A stretch of DNA of 29,672 bases, taken from positions 1 through 29,672 of the forward strand of contig CAZEJK010000041.1 of the NCBI GenBank assembly GCA_964512045.1, in the 5' to 3' direction. Made by a program: the position numbers and the translations under genes. Shown here piece by piece: positions 1 through 8,238 of the stretch. Numbering within the stretch: position 1 is the stretch's first letter; each line of letters begins with the position of its first letter. The notes under the pieces were generated by a model. That model did not search any database, was not told the origin of the DNA, and was given only the letters and a program-made list of their open reading frames with translations. This stretch comes from CAZEJK01 sp964512045. GTDB lineage: Bacteria; Acidobacteriota; Thermoanaerobaculia; Thermoanaerobaculales; Sulfomarinibacteraceae.

Positions 1-70
1 GGCCGCGGGCCTTAACCAAAGTGATGCTCCGAGGGCGCCGGTCCCGCGCCCGCGAAGCCGTGAGGTATTC
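1..70 (+). repeat. Intergenic repeat type B, copy 1 (degenerate)
   Basis: This segment aligns without gaps to 10261-10330 at roughly 70% identity by eye. The best-matching blocks are GTGAYGCTCC (21-30 against 10281-10290) and CGCGMAGCCGTG (51-62 against 10311-10322). Both copies lie in gene-free DNA. Frames through it read as Arg/Ser-rich peptides that resemble no protein. Nothing else is seen between position 1 and the type A repeat at 122. Confidence 0.4.
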
Positions 71-121
71 GGCGTTCGCGTTGAGCTCCCCCGCCCACCC
101 AGTCTCACTCGCAGGAGCAAC

Positions 122-236
122 GACGCTACAGCCCGGCTCCGGTCCTGGCCCCGGTCCCGAGCTCCACAGCCGGATCCCGGCCATCCGGCCCCCGGCGCAT
201 GCCTCGCTTCTTCGAAGATACGGAGCTTTGAGCCGC
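122..236 (-). repeat. Intergenic repeat type A, copy 1
   Basis: Read on the - strand, this 115-bp segment aligns without gaps to 5133-5247 on the + strand, with about 13 mismatches (near 89% identity). Its first base is the last base of the smpB stop codon. The 5' part carries the conserved CTCCGTATCTTCGAA block, followed by GAGGCATGCGCCGGGG. The 3' part is GC-rich with an inverted pair CCGGCT/AGCCGG (133-138 and 168-173). Identity of this kind in non-coding DNA indicates a dispersed element, not chance. Confidence 0.85.
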
Positions 237-715
237 TACCGCGATCGTCCCTGGCCGTCCTTGAGCGCCTGGTCGGCCTCGCGCTCGAGAGTGCGCTGGC
301 GCAAGGTCTCACGCTTGTCATGCAGCTTCTTGCCGCGCACCAGCGCGATCTCCACCTTGATCCAGCTCCCTTCCAGGAAGAGTCGCAGCGGCACGACGGT
401 GAGCCCTTTCTCGCGGACCTTGGAGGCGAGCCGCACGATCTGTCGCTTGTGCAGGAGCAGCTTGCGTCTGCGCAGCGGATCGTGATCGGCGTACCCGCTG
501 TGGGAGTACTGACTGATGTGACAGCCGACCAGGTACGCCTCGCCGCGCTCGAACACGACGTGGCCCTCACCGAGGTTGACCTTGCCGTCGCGCACCGACT
601 TGACCTCGGTCCCGACAAGCGCGAGGCCGGCCTCCTCGGTCTCGAGAATCTCGTACAGATGACGCGCCTTCCGGTTGCGCGCCAACGTCCGGTCGTGCCG
701 GTTCGACGAGATCAT
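236..715 (-). CDS. smpB: SsrA-binding protein SmpB
   Basis: SmpB binds tmRNA and delivers it to stalled ribosomes for trans-translation, releasing stalled ribosomes and tagging the unfinished protein. The 159-aa product has the family's usual length. It shows the N-terminal NRKARHLYEILE segment, the GTEVKSVRDGKVNL core and the HISQYSHSGYADHDPLRRRKLLLHK region, ending in the basic tail that contacts the ribosomal A site. The ATG (713-715) overlaps the stop of the upstream HD-GYP gene as ATGA, so the two are probably co-transcribed and translationally coupled. The stop codon runs directly into the type A repeat. The tmRNA gene ssrA is not in this window. Confidence 0.96.
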   Translation of the reverse strand: MISSNRHDRTLARNRKARHLYEILETEEAGLALVGTEVKSVRDGKVNLGEGHVVFERGEAYLVGCHISQYSHSGYADHDPLRRRKLLLHKRQIVRLASKVREKGLTVVPLRLFLEGSWIKVEIALVRGKKLHDKRETLRQRTLEREADQALKDGQGRSR

Positions 716-2229
716 TCCACCACCCGCGCGAGGAGCGGGACCAGAGCGGGATCGAACTGCTGCCCGGCAACGGAGCGAATCGTGTTCAACGCGCGTGCCG
801 GGGACATCGGCGAGCGGTAGCTGGACGGTGAGGTGAGCGTGTCGTACACCTCGGCCAGATGGACGATCCGTGACAGCAACGGGATCTCGTCGCCACGGAG
901 CCGCTCCGGATAGCCGTTACCGTCCCATTGCTCGTGGTGATGGCGGACGACCGGTGCGATCGAGTGGTAACCGGCCCGCTCGAGGATCTCGCTGCCCACC
1001 GTCACATGGGTGCGGTACATCCGCTGCTCGGCCGGGCCGGGGCTCGGATGCCGATAGAGCTCCGCGTACTCGATCTCGCGCATGCCGACATCGTGCAGGA
1101 GCCCTGCCAGCGCCGCATCCTCGATCGCATCGGTATCGAGCCGCATCGCCGAGGCAATGCCCCACGCGAGCTTGGAGACCTGATCGCTGTGGGTGACGAG
1201 GTCGGTGTAGGGGGTCTTCCCCGGACGCAGCAGTGCCCGCGCCGCCGAACGTCTCAGCGCCTGAAGATGGGTATGCTCGACCACTCTCTCAGCGTGCTGG
1301 GCGAGGCGGCTGAGGACGTGCTCTGCGCTCGGTGAGCCGATCGGGCCGAGCACGGATGCGACCACCCGCCACGTGTCGGTGCTGGCCAGCACCGAGGTCG
1401 CGATGAGCCCTGGGGAGGGTCGCGGGGCGGACGGAACCCAGCGTACGTCGACCTTCCACGTGGCGGTGCCAAACGAGTGGATTCCCAGGTTGACGAGGGT
1501 GGAGCTCTGGTGCTGGTGGATTGACGACAGGTCGGCGTCAGTCAGCTCGTTCGCTGCGAAGACGAGCCGGTGGCCGGTGGCGCCGGCCTGTACCGCGATG
1601 CTGATAGCGGCCAGCTCACGGCGAGCGAGCAGCTCGGCGGCGAGCTCGCAGATCTCGAACAGGCCGTCGGCCGTCATCGCTGCGCTCGAGGTCTCGCCGG
1701 AGGGCTCCGGCGCCGGGGCCACCGGGGGCGCCTGCGCGGACGAGTGCCCGAGATCGCTGTCGAGCTCCGGGTAGACCTGCGCGCGTGCCAGCTCGCGCAG
1801 AAGCGCGTCAGCAATATCCGCGGCGGTACGCGAGTCCTCGGTCTCGAACGGCTTTCTGCGTCCCTTGTCGCGGACGTCGACAATTCCAACCAACCGCGAG
1901 GCGCCGTACACCGGGACCAGCAGCATCCGTGCGGTGCCCGCTCCCTCCAGGTACTCGGCCACCTCCGGGAACTCGTCGGGGCTGTTCTGCACCCCGGGTC
2001 GGCCGTGGAGCTGGCGGGCGCGGAGCGCGATCGGATGCGAGGGCTCGATCTCGGCGAGGATCGCGTCCCGCCGACCGAAACCGTACTGCGTGGCCAGCAG
2101 GTAGGTGCCGTCTGACGACAGGAGGTAGAGTGCCGCCTTCGTGGCGTGCACCTCCTCGAGGAACCGAAACAGGCTCTCCTTCAACACCCGCTCGAGATCG
2201 GGCGACCAGCCTGGAATACCGGTGACCAT
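712..2229 (-). CDS. GAF domain/HD-GYP domain signalling protein
   Basis: This 505-aa protein is probably a cyclic dinucleotide phosphodiesterase. Residues about 15-150 look like a GAF sensor domain. A less conserved central region follows, and the C-terminal third is an HD-GYP domain. The HD motif is LLHDVGMREI near residue 379, followed by THVTVGSEIL, VRHHHEQWDGNGYP (GYP near 438) and HLAEVYDTLTS. The lysine of the usual HDxGK motif is methionine, an unusual change, but the other expected His/Asp metal ligands are present. The ATG at 2227-2229 follows a good GGGGAGG ribosome site. No signal peptide or membrane segment is visible, so it is probably cytoplasmic. It is coupled to smpB. Cyclic-di-GMP hydrolysis is inferred from the family only. 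Confidence 0.85.
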   Translation of the reverse strand: MVTGIPGWSPDLERVLKESLFRFLEEVHATKAALYLLSSDGTYLLATQYGFGRRDAILAEIEPSHPIALRARQLHGRPGVQNSPDEFPEVAEYLEGAGTARMLLVPVYGASRLVGIVDVRDKGRRKPFETEDSRTAADIADALLRELARAQVYPELDSDLGHSSAQAPPVAPAPEPSGETSSAAMTADGLFEICELAAELLARRELAAISIAVQAGATGHRLVFAANELTDADLSSIHQHQSSTLVNLGIHSFGTATWKVDVRWVPSAPRPSPGLIATSVLASTDTWRVVASVLGPIGSPSAEHVLSRLAQHAERVVEHTHLQALRRSAARALLRPGKTPYTDLVTHSDQVSKLAWGIASAMRLDTDAIEDAALAGLLHDVGMREIEYAELYRHPSPGPAEQRMYRTHVTVGSEILERAGYHSIAPVVRHHHEQWDGNGYPERLRGDEIPLLSRIVHLAEVYDTLTSPSSYRSPMSPARALNTIRSVAGQQFDPALVPLLARVVE

Positions 2230-2431
2230 CTCGCCTCCCCTGTGCTCGCGACCCCACAGTCACGGCGAAGGCACCACTGTATCACTGTGGAGTGCCGAAA
2301 CGACGCAGGCGCCTGAACCAGCCTTCCTGCGAGGCGCGGTGGAGCCTGGCGTGTGTCTTGCAAGTCGCTGATGGCTGGCGGTCTACGTGGTACTCGAGGA
2401 GGATGGGTCGGTGTGCTATCGTCGGTGGATC
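2230..2431. promoter_or_regulatory. Divergent intergenic region, HD-GYP gene and DUF4390 gene
   Basis: This 202-bp gap separates two divergently transcribed genes and must hold both promoters. On the + side, TGCTATCGT at 2414-2422 reads as an extended -10 (TGn plus TATCGT) ending 9 nt before the DUF4390 ATG. No convincing -35 is seen. No coding frame in it looks real. Confidence 0.4.
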
Positions 2432-2974
2432 ATGCGCGGTCTCTGGGTCTGCGGCCTGGTGGCAGTGTTGGCAGCGGTCTCGCAGCTGTCGGCACAGAGC
2501 ACCATCGAGGGCGATCCGCTGCGTGTCGAAGCGCGCCGCGATGGCGCCAGCGTCGAGGTGAGCCTGCGTTTGATTGCCCCGTTGCCGTCCAGCTTCGAGG
2601 AAGCGCTGCCTTCGGGTGCGTTTGTCCGCGTCGTGTATCCCCTGGAGATCACGCTCCGGCGTCGGTTCTGGTGGGACAAGACAGTGTTCAAGGGTGAGGT
2701 GCTGTCGTCTGTGGCGTTCGATCCGGTGGTCGGTCGGTACCGGTGTCAGCTGCTGTTGAACGACGCAATCGTGGTGTCCAAGGAGACCTCGTCGGCCGCG
2801 GTGGCGCGCGAGTGGCTGTCGTCACCGCCTCCGGTGCAGCTGGTCGTTCCGTACCGACGGCGTCCGCTACGGCTGCAGGCGCGAGCGGTGTTCTCGACCG
2901 GTACCCGGTGGCTGGTTTTCCCGACCTCTCGCGGAACCGAGTGGGTCGAGCACTGGCTGGACGGCGCCCGGTGA
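2432..2974 (+). CDS. DUF4390 family exported protein, kinase partner
   Basis: This 180-aa protein has a short basic start, then a hydrophobic stretch ending ...SQLSAQS, which looks like a cleavable signal peptide of about 25 residues. The body is beta-rich, with features such as LRVEARRDGASVEVSLRL and VVYPLEITLRRRFWWDKTV, resembling DUF4390 proteins. These are commonly encoded immediately before NtrY-like sensor kinases, as here, so it is probably an envelope component working with that kinase; its molecular role is unknown. The ATG at 2432 is chosen because the signal peptide begins there; a longer in-frame start at 2387 would put 15 unlikely residues before it. The stop overlaps the kinase start as GTGA. 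Confidence 0.75.
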   Translation: MRGLWVCGLVAVLAAVSQLSAQSTIEGDPLRVEARRDGASVEVSLRLIAPLPSSFEEALPSGAFVRVVYPLEITLRRRFWWDKTVFKGEVLSSVAFDPVVGRYRCQLLLNDAIVVSKETSSAAVAREWLSSPPPVQLVVPYRRRPLRLQARAVFSTGTRWLVFPTSRGTEWVEHWLDGAR

Positions 2975-5088
2975 GCTGGTCCGAGCGTGGGTGGGGTTTG
3001 CTGCGCGAGAACCGTTTTCTGGTCTCTACATTCTGCGTGATTTTGGTGCTGTCGCTGGTAGCGGTGTACATCCTGCAGCGAACACAGGAGGCCTCGCCCC
3101 AAGAGCTGACCAACAAGCTGCTGCTGTTTGTTCTCTGGTACCTGGATGTCTCGCTGATTCTGGTGCTGGCGTTCATCCTCATCCGCAACCTCGTCAAGCT
3201 CGTGCTCGAGCGGCGCAGTGGAGCCCTCGGCAGCCGGTTCAAGACCAAGCTCGTGGTGACCTATGTGGCACTGACGTTCGTGCCGGTGATCTTCATGTTT
3301 CTCGTGGCCAACAACATCCTGCAACGATCGATCGATCGCTGGTTCGCGTCGCCGGTGGAGGAGGTGCTGCGCAGCGGAGCGGTGGTGACCGAGGAGCTGC
3401 GAGAGCTGGTCGAGGAGCGTCTTCTGCGCCAGGCCGAGGCGGCAGCAAGCCAGCTGGCGGACGACTCACGGCACGACGTCATGCAGCGAGTGCACCGCAT
3501 GCTAGGAGTCGATCTGCTGGCGGTGTACGTTGATGGGCGGCGGCTGCGCGCTGTCTCTGATCCCCGGCGGCTGCCGACCTCCGTGCCACCTCTGGAGCGC
3601 GATCTCACTGTCGCCGGGCGACGGGCCGATCGCTGGAGAGGGGGCCTCCTCATCCGGGCGTGGACCCCCATGGGCTCCGATGAGGCCGTCGTGGTCGGTA
3701 CCATGCTTCCCCAGGAGATCCTGGTCCACTTGGAGCGTGCGTCAGCGGCGCATGCGATGTTCCAGGAGATGGAGCTGGAGCGGGGGACGATCACCGGTAC
3801 CACGATGCTGGTGTTCCTTGCCGTGACCCTGATGCTGCTATTCGCGACGGTGTGGGTGGGCCTGTACCTGTCGCGTCGGCTGACGGAGCCGCTGTCGGCC
3901 GTTGTCAGGGCCACCCGCAAGGTGGCGGAGGGGAGCGAGCTGGAGGAGGTGCGAGAGCCAGCGAGCGACGAGGTGGGAGTGCTGGTTGCCTCGTTCAACG
4001 CGATGGTGCGCCGGCTGCGTCAGAGCGAGGCGGAGATCCGGGCGTCGAATCAGGAGCTCGCGACGCTGCTCGCCACGATCCCCACCGGGGTGCTGACGGT
4101 GGATCCCCGGGCGCAGCAGTTTCGTCCCAACCTCTCGGCGGCGCGGCTGCTCGGCTCGTCGGACTGGGCGGGGACGTGGAGAGGCCTGAACGAGCTCGAT
4201 CGGCCCGGGCTCGAGACATTGGTCGAGCGTCTCGGGGCGGATGCGCCGTACGACGTGGCGGCGGAGCAGCTGGAGGTCGAGGTGGCAGGGGTCGTTCGCC
4301 ATCTCGACGTGACCGTGCGACCGTTTCCGGAGGGGCGCTGGGTGGTGGCCTTGGACGACCTGACACAGCTGGTGCGGGCGCAACGGATGGCCGCGTGGGG
4401 TGAGGTCGCTCGAAGGATCGCGCACGAGATCAAGAACCCGTTGACGCCGATCCGGCTCGCAGCGGAGCGGATCCAACGGAGGGTGGAGTCCCGCGAGACC
4501 TTCGATGAGGAGCTGCGGGACGTCGTGGATTCCAGCTGCGGAGCGATCGTGGCGCACGTCTCCGGGCTCAAGGAGCTGGTCGACGCGTTCCATGCCTACG
4601 CCAAGATGCCGGCCGTCAACCCACGACCGACGAACGTCCGTCGCTTGCTCGAGGAGGTCGTGGCGCTGTATGACAGCATCCGGCCGGGGGTTGTCGTTGG
4701 CATGGAGTGGACTGGTCCGGCGTCGCTCGTGCTCCTCGACCCTGCGCTGGTTCGCCAAGCGTTGGTGAACCTGATCGATAACAGCGTCGAGGCGTGCGAC
4801 GACGCGTGCACGGTCATCGTATCGGGAGAGCTTTCTGATCACGAGCTCACCCTGACCGTGGAGGACGATGGCCCTGGCCTTCCGACCGACCAGGCAGAGC
4901 TTCTGATCCAGCCGTTTTACTCCACCAAAGGCCGCGGATCGGGAATGGGGCTCGCGCTGGTGCATCGGATCGTGAGCGACCATGGTGGCTCCCTCGAGCT
5001 GCGGCGCTCCGAAGGTGGTGGCGCCCGCGTGTGTATCCGTCTGACGGCGGTCACCATCCGGGATTCCGATGCGTCCGCTGTGAGCTGA
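2971..5088 (+). CDS. NtrY-like membrane sensor histidine kinase
   Basis: This is a 705-aa two-component sensor kinase. Three hydrophobic segments lie in the first ~115 residues (around 14-32, 48-70 and 92-112). An extracytoplasmic stretch follows, then another membrane segment near 275-297, a HAMP linker, a PAS-like region, the HisKA box IAHEIKNPLTPIRLAAERI with phospho-acceptor His485, and a HATPase domain with N box NLIDNSVEA, VEDDGPGLP and STKGRGSGMGLALV. This is the NtrY layout. The GTG at 2971 is chosen because it makes a GTGA overlap with the DUF4390 stop; the frame is open upstream, but that part is the shadow of the preceding gene. No NtrX/NtrC response regulator follows: a repeat and an unrelated TPR gene do, so its partner must be elsewhere. 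Confidence 0.9.
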   Translation: MSWSERGWGLLRENRFLVSTFCVILVLSLVAVYILQRTQEASPQELTNKLLLFVLWYLDVSLILVLAFILIRNLVKLVLERRSGALGSRFKTKLVVTYVALTFVPVIFMFLVANNILQRSIDRWFASPVEEVLRSGAVVTEELRELVEERLLRQAEAAASQLADDSRHDVMQRVHRMLGVDLLAVYVDGRRLRAVSDPRRLPTSVPPLERDLTVAGRRADRWRGGLLIRAWTPMGSDEAVVVGTMLPQEILVHLERASAAHAMFQEMELERGTITGTTMLVFLAVTLMLLFATVWVGLYLSRRLTEPLSAVVRATRKVAEGSELEEVREPASDEVGVLVASFNAMVRRLRQSEAEIRASNQELATLLATIPTGVLTVDPRAQQFRPNLSAARLLGSSDWAGTWRGLNELDRPGLETLVERLGADAPYDVAAEQLEVEVAGVVRHLDVTVRPFPEGRWVVALDDLTQLVRAQRMAAWGEVARRIAHEIKNPLTPIRLAAERIQRRVESRETFDEELRDVVDSSCGAIVAHVSGLKELVDAFHAYAKMPAVNPRPTNVRRLLEEVVALYDSIRPGVVVGMEWTGPASLVLLDPALVRQALVNLIDNSVEACDDACTVIVSGELSDHELTLTVEDDGPGLPTDQAELLIQPFYSTKGRGSGMGLALVHRIVSDHGGSLELRRSEGGGARVCIRLTAVTIRDSDASAVS

Positions 5089-5132
5089 CGGTCACCCTCC
5101 ACCTCTGGAGCCACGCTCATCTGGGAGCTTTT

Positions 5133-5247
5133 GCGACTCAAAACTCCGTATCTTCGAAAACTCGAGGCATGCGCCGGGGACCGGATGACCGGGATCCGGC
5201 TGTCGGGGCCGGGCCCGGGGCCAGGACCGGAGCCGGGCTGTGGCGTC
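5133..5247 (+). repeat. Intergenic repeat type A, copy 2
   Basis: This is a 115-bp match, about 89% identical, to the reverse complement of 122-236. It begins 45 bp after the kinase stop. It carries the CTCCGTATCTTCGAA block and the GC-rich inverted pair CCGGCT (5196-5201)/AGCCGG (5231-5236). It occupies about a third of the 328-bp gene-free stretch 5089-5416; the rest holds a hairpin and a promoter listed separately. Confidence 0.85.
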
Positions 5248-5300
5248 ATCGCCGAGGACCGGACAGGCGGCTTCCGGATGGCGAGGGCCTGGACCGGCGG

Positions 5301-5328
5301 CTGATAGAGTTCCCGAGCCGGGTATCAG
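5301..5328. other. Imperfect hairpin upstream of the TPR gene promoter
   Basis: CTGATA (5301-5306) pairs with TATCAG (5323-5328). Inside, CCCG (5312-5315) pairs with CGGG (5319-5322) around a 3-nt loop, leaving GAGTT unpaired on one side. There is no T-run after it, so it is not a standard terminator. It could be a regulator site or chance. Confidence 0.3.
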
Positions 5329-5378
5329 CTCTGTCGCCGCACCAGGCGAGATAGGGTTGGCGGACGGAGCGGTGGCTA

Positions 5379-5407
5379 TTGACCCTGCTCGCGGTACTCG
5401 ATACGAT
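5379..5407 (+). promoter_or_regulatory. Sigma-70-type promoter for the TPR gene
   Basis: TTGACC (5379-5384) and TACGAT (5402-5407) are separated by 17 bp. A start site 6-8 nt further on would leave only a few bases before the ATG at 5417, so the transcript would be leaderless or nearly so. Confidence 0.6.
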
Positions 5408-5416
5408 CCAAGAGGA

Positions 5417-7720
5417 ATGGCGTACCCTGGCAACCCTGATCTTTCGGCTGAAGCCAAGGAAAAGGTCATCACCACGTTCCGACGGGTGGTGCGCCTGTTG
5501 CAGGAGGGAAAGCGGGAGGAGGCCCAGATCGGCCTCGAGTTCTGCCTGCGCCTCGACCCGTCGTTCGGTCCCGGCGTCAGTCTCCAGGAGCAGTTCACCA
5601 GCGGTGAGCACGAGCTCGATCTGTCCAGCGTGCTGTCGTCGCTGGCGGCTCCGACCACCGAGGAGGTGAACCTGCTCCTGGTGGATGCTGTGGACGAGTT
5701 CAACAATCGGCGGTACTTCGATGCGCGCGAGAAGGTCGAAAAGGTCCTGAAGGATCTTCCTGGGCATCAGGAGGGCCGGGAGCTTCTGCGGCAGATTCAG
5801 GACGCCATCAAGGTGGAGTCGCAGGTGGCCCACTTCCTGTCCCAGGCGCGCGAGACCTTTGACGGCGGCGATCCCCAGGAAGCGGCGAACTTCGTCATGA
5901 TGGCGCAAGCGCTGGACCCCCACCATCCGGGGATCTCCGCCATGCTGGCGGAGCTCAACGCTGCGGGAGGCGGCGAAGGTCCCGAGGCTGGAGCAGACTT
6001 CTCCTTCGGAGCCGGAGATGAGGCCGGCGACGGTCCTCTGTTCGACGATGGGGCCAGCACCCGTGCGATCGATCTTTCCGAGATTGGTTCACCCGAGGCG
6101 GAGGCGCCGACCTTCGAGTTCTCTGCCGAGGCGCTGCAGTCCGAGCCCGGCGGGTTTGGCGAGGACGCGACGGCGGCAACGGTCGCGGATACCGATCGTG
6201 CAGCGGATCTGGCCTCGGCGGACAGTCGGGCACGTGGAGACGGTGCGCCATCGTTCGACTTCGCCGAGCCGGCCGAAGCCGGAACCTTTGACTTCGAACC
6301 TCCCGGAGGTGACGACTGGGATCTGGGCTCGCACGCGGGCGGCCCAGCGGTCGATGGCCCAGGGGCGTTCGAAACGGTGGGCGAAACCGACTCCGAGAGC
6401 TCGCTGTTCGATCTCGACGGTGCGGCGGAGGTGGCTGCGGACGAGGGGCTGGATGGCGTGGGAGCGGAGGAAGCGGAGAAGATGCGCCAGCTTCTGGCCC
6501 AGGGCGAGCTGGCGTACGAGTCGGGACGCTACCAGGACGCCATCGATGCATGGTCACGGGTGTACCTGATCGATCCCTCGAGCAGCAGGGCCGGCGAGCG
6601 GATCGAGCGGGCCCGAGAGCGGCAGGCCGAGGTCGAGCGAACCATCGAGCACCTGCTCTACGAGGCGCGGAGCGCGGCGGACGCGGGTCGTGAGGAGGAG
6701 GCAGTCCGGATTGTCGACGAGATCCTGGATCTCCAGCCGAACCAGCTCGATGCCGTCGAGCTACGGGATCAGATCAGAGGTCCTGGGGCGGACGAACCCG
6801 GACGAGAGGTCGAGTCAATCGCCGCAGACGGCGACGCGGTTTCGGCAGTCCCGTCCCTTCCCGATCTCGATGACGATCTGTTTCGGGAGGGTGGGCTCGA
6901 CGAGGCGCTCGAGGCATCTGTGGGACCGGCGCCGTCGGAGCGGAAGATCGCCCACGTGGAGGCTCCGAAGGCGCGCTCCATGCCGATTCGAACGATCGCA
7001 GGCGTGGCGGCGGCGATGGTTGTTGTGGCGCTGGGCGTGTGGTTCGGCTCGCAGCTGATCTCGGGCGGCGACGGTGACGGCGGCCAGGCTGTTGTCGAGG
7101 AGGCCCTGGCACAGGCGCGTCAGCTCAGGGCCGAGGGCAGGATCGAGGATGCGATCGCACTGCTCCAGAACGTCCAGGTCAGCGGTCTCGATCAGACGGT
7201 CATCAGAAATGAGATTGAGGCGTACCAGAAGGCGATGACCCCACCCACCCCGACGCCGGTGCCACAGGATCTCGTGGCAGCTCGCGAGCTGTTTGACTCT
7301 GGCAGCTGGCTGGAGGCGTACCGCAGGGTCCAGCAGGGGCTGCGCGACCACCCTCGGGACGGTGAGCTCAACCAGCTCAAGGAGCAGATCCTGGAGATGG
7401 AGCCGGCGCTTGGCTCGCTGTACCGGGCAGAGGAAGCGGGCGATTCGGCGGGTGCCCTCGCCGCGGCCCGTGAGCTCGTCGCTTCGAATCCTGACCACCC
7501 TGCGTACCAGGCGAGCCTCGACCGCCACCTGTTCAACACTGCGATTGAGAACGTCAAGGAGCACAACCTGGCAGGTGGTACAGCGCTGCTGACCGAGCTG
7601 CTGGAGCGCCAGCCTTCTGATGAAGAAGCGACTCAGATTCTCAGCTTCATCGAGACGTACAAGCGGAGGCCGGCCGATATGCAGCTGAGGGTGTTCACCA
7701 AGAGTCTGTCCAAGCGATGA
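5417..7720 (+). CDS. TPR-repeat membrane protein with acidic linker
   Basis: This 767-aa protein of unknown function has four parts. An N-terminal alpha-helical, TPR-like region (residues about 1-180) handles repeat motifs such as NNRRYFDAREKVEKVL. A long acidic, low-complexity segment (about 180-350) contains recurring FxF/FDF-type short motifs. Further TPRs follow (about 350-460, for example GELAYESGRYQDAIDAWSRV). A single membrane helix lies near 525-547, and a C-terminal TPR-like region follows it. There is no signal peptide, so the N-terminal two thirds are probably cytoplasmic and the C-terminus periplasmic. The ATG at 5417 is preferred over the longer frame from 5240 because a promoter lies at 5379-5407. 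It overlaps the RDD gene by ATGA. A scaffold role is only a guess. Confidence 0.75.
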   Translation: MAYPGNPDLSAEAKEKVITTFRRVVRLLQEGKREEAQIGLEFCLRLDPSFGPGVSLQEQFTSGEHELDLSSVLSSLAAPTTEEVNLLLVDAVDEFNNRRYFDAREKVEKVLKDLPGHQEGRELLRQIQDAIKVESQVAHFLSQARETFDGGDPQEAANFVMMAQALDPHHPGISAMLAELNAAGGGEGPEAGADFSFGAGDEAGDGPLFDDGASTRAIDLSEIGSPEAEAPTFEFSAEALQSEPGGFGEDATAATVADTDRAADLASADSRARGDGAPSFDFAEPAEAGTFDFEPPGGDDWDLGSHAGGPAVDGPGAFETVGETDSESSLFDLDGAAEVAADEGLDGVGAEEAEKMRQLLAQGELAYESGRYQDAIDAWSRVYLIDPSSSRAGERIERARERQAEVERTIEHLLYEARSAADAGREEEAVRIVDEILDLQPNQLDAVELRDQIRGPGADEPGREVESIAADGDAVSAVPSLPDLDDDLFREGGLDEALEASVGPAPSERKIAHVEAPKARSMPIRTIAGVAAAMVVVALGVWFGSQLISGGDGDGGQAVVEEALAQARQLRAEGRIEDAIALLQNVQVSGLDQTVIRNEIEAYQKAMTPPTPTPVPQDLVAARELFDSGSWLEAYRRVQQGLRDHPRDGELNQLKEQILEMEPALGSLYRAEEAGDSAGALAAARELVASNPDHPAYQASLDRHLFNTAIENVKEHNLAGGTALLTELLERQPSDEEATQILSFIETYKRRPADMQLRVFTKSLSKR

Positions 7721-8229
7721 GCCCGCTGCCTTCCGATCATGATCCGAAGCTTCCCCAGGACTGGGATCTGCTGGGTCTCGAAACCGGCACAGAGGGTGAG
7801 TCTGCATCGCCCGGTGGCTTCGACGAGCACGGGATGCCAGCGCTGCGCGAGGAGCGTTCAGCGGTTCCGTTTCTGTTCAGCGGTGTCGCCGATCTGGTCG
7901 TGATGCTCGCAGGGTGTGCCGGTGCTCTCGCAGCGGTACGTGCCCAGGGCCTTCCCGTTTCCGTATGGGCGCTTCCGTGGACTGCCGCCATGGGACTCGT
8001 TGTATGGGCTGCGCTGGCGACTGCAACTGTGTACGTCAGGCGCGCCACGCCGGGCATGGTGATGATGCGGGTCGCGTTCCGCGAGCCAATCGCACCAGGA
8101 CGATTGCCTCGACTCGTGCTGTTCGGCTTCGTGTCGGCAGTCTTGCTCGGAGCGCCGATCGCGCTGGCCGGACGGTCGGACCGTCTGGCCGGCATCATCG
8201 GCGGATCGCCCCTCGAGCCGCTGCCGTGA
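7717..8229 (+). CDS. RDD-family-like small membrane protein
   Basis: This 170-aa protein has a hydrophilic N-terminus of about 45 residues followed by three or more hydrophobic segments (around 50-70, 80-105 and 125-148). The segments GVADLVVMLAG and RRATPGMVMMRVAFREP resemble the conserved first helix and the TPGK-type loop of RDD-family proteins, although the family's Arg-Asp-Asp signature is poorly kept. The start overlaps the stop of the TPR gene as ATGA, so the two are translationally coupled and may act together at the membrane. It converges on the DUF4177-like gene, with only 9 bp between the stops. Its exact function is unknown. Confidence 0.6.
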   Translation: MSPLPSDHDPKLPQDWDLLGLETGTEGESASPGGFDEHGMPALREERSAVPFLFSGVADLVVMLAGCAGALAAVRAQGLPVSVWALPWTAAMGLVVWAALATATVYVRRATPGMVMMRVAFREPIAPGRLPRLVLFGFVSAVLLGAPIALAGRSDRLAGIIGGSPLEPLP

Positions 8230-8238
8230 GCAGAACGC

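Noticed and set aside
21..485. 154-codon + strand frame at the window start
   Set aside because: Runs through two repeats and the antisense of smpB; composition is not protein-like.
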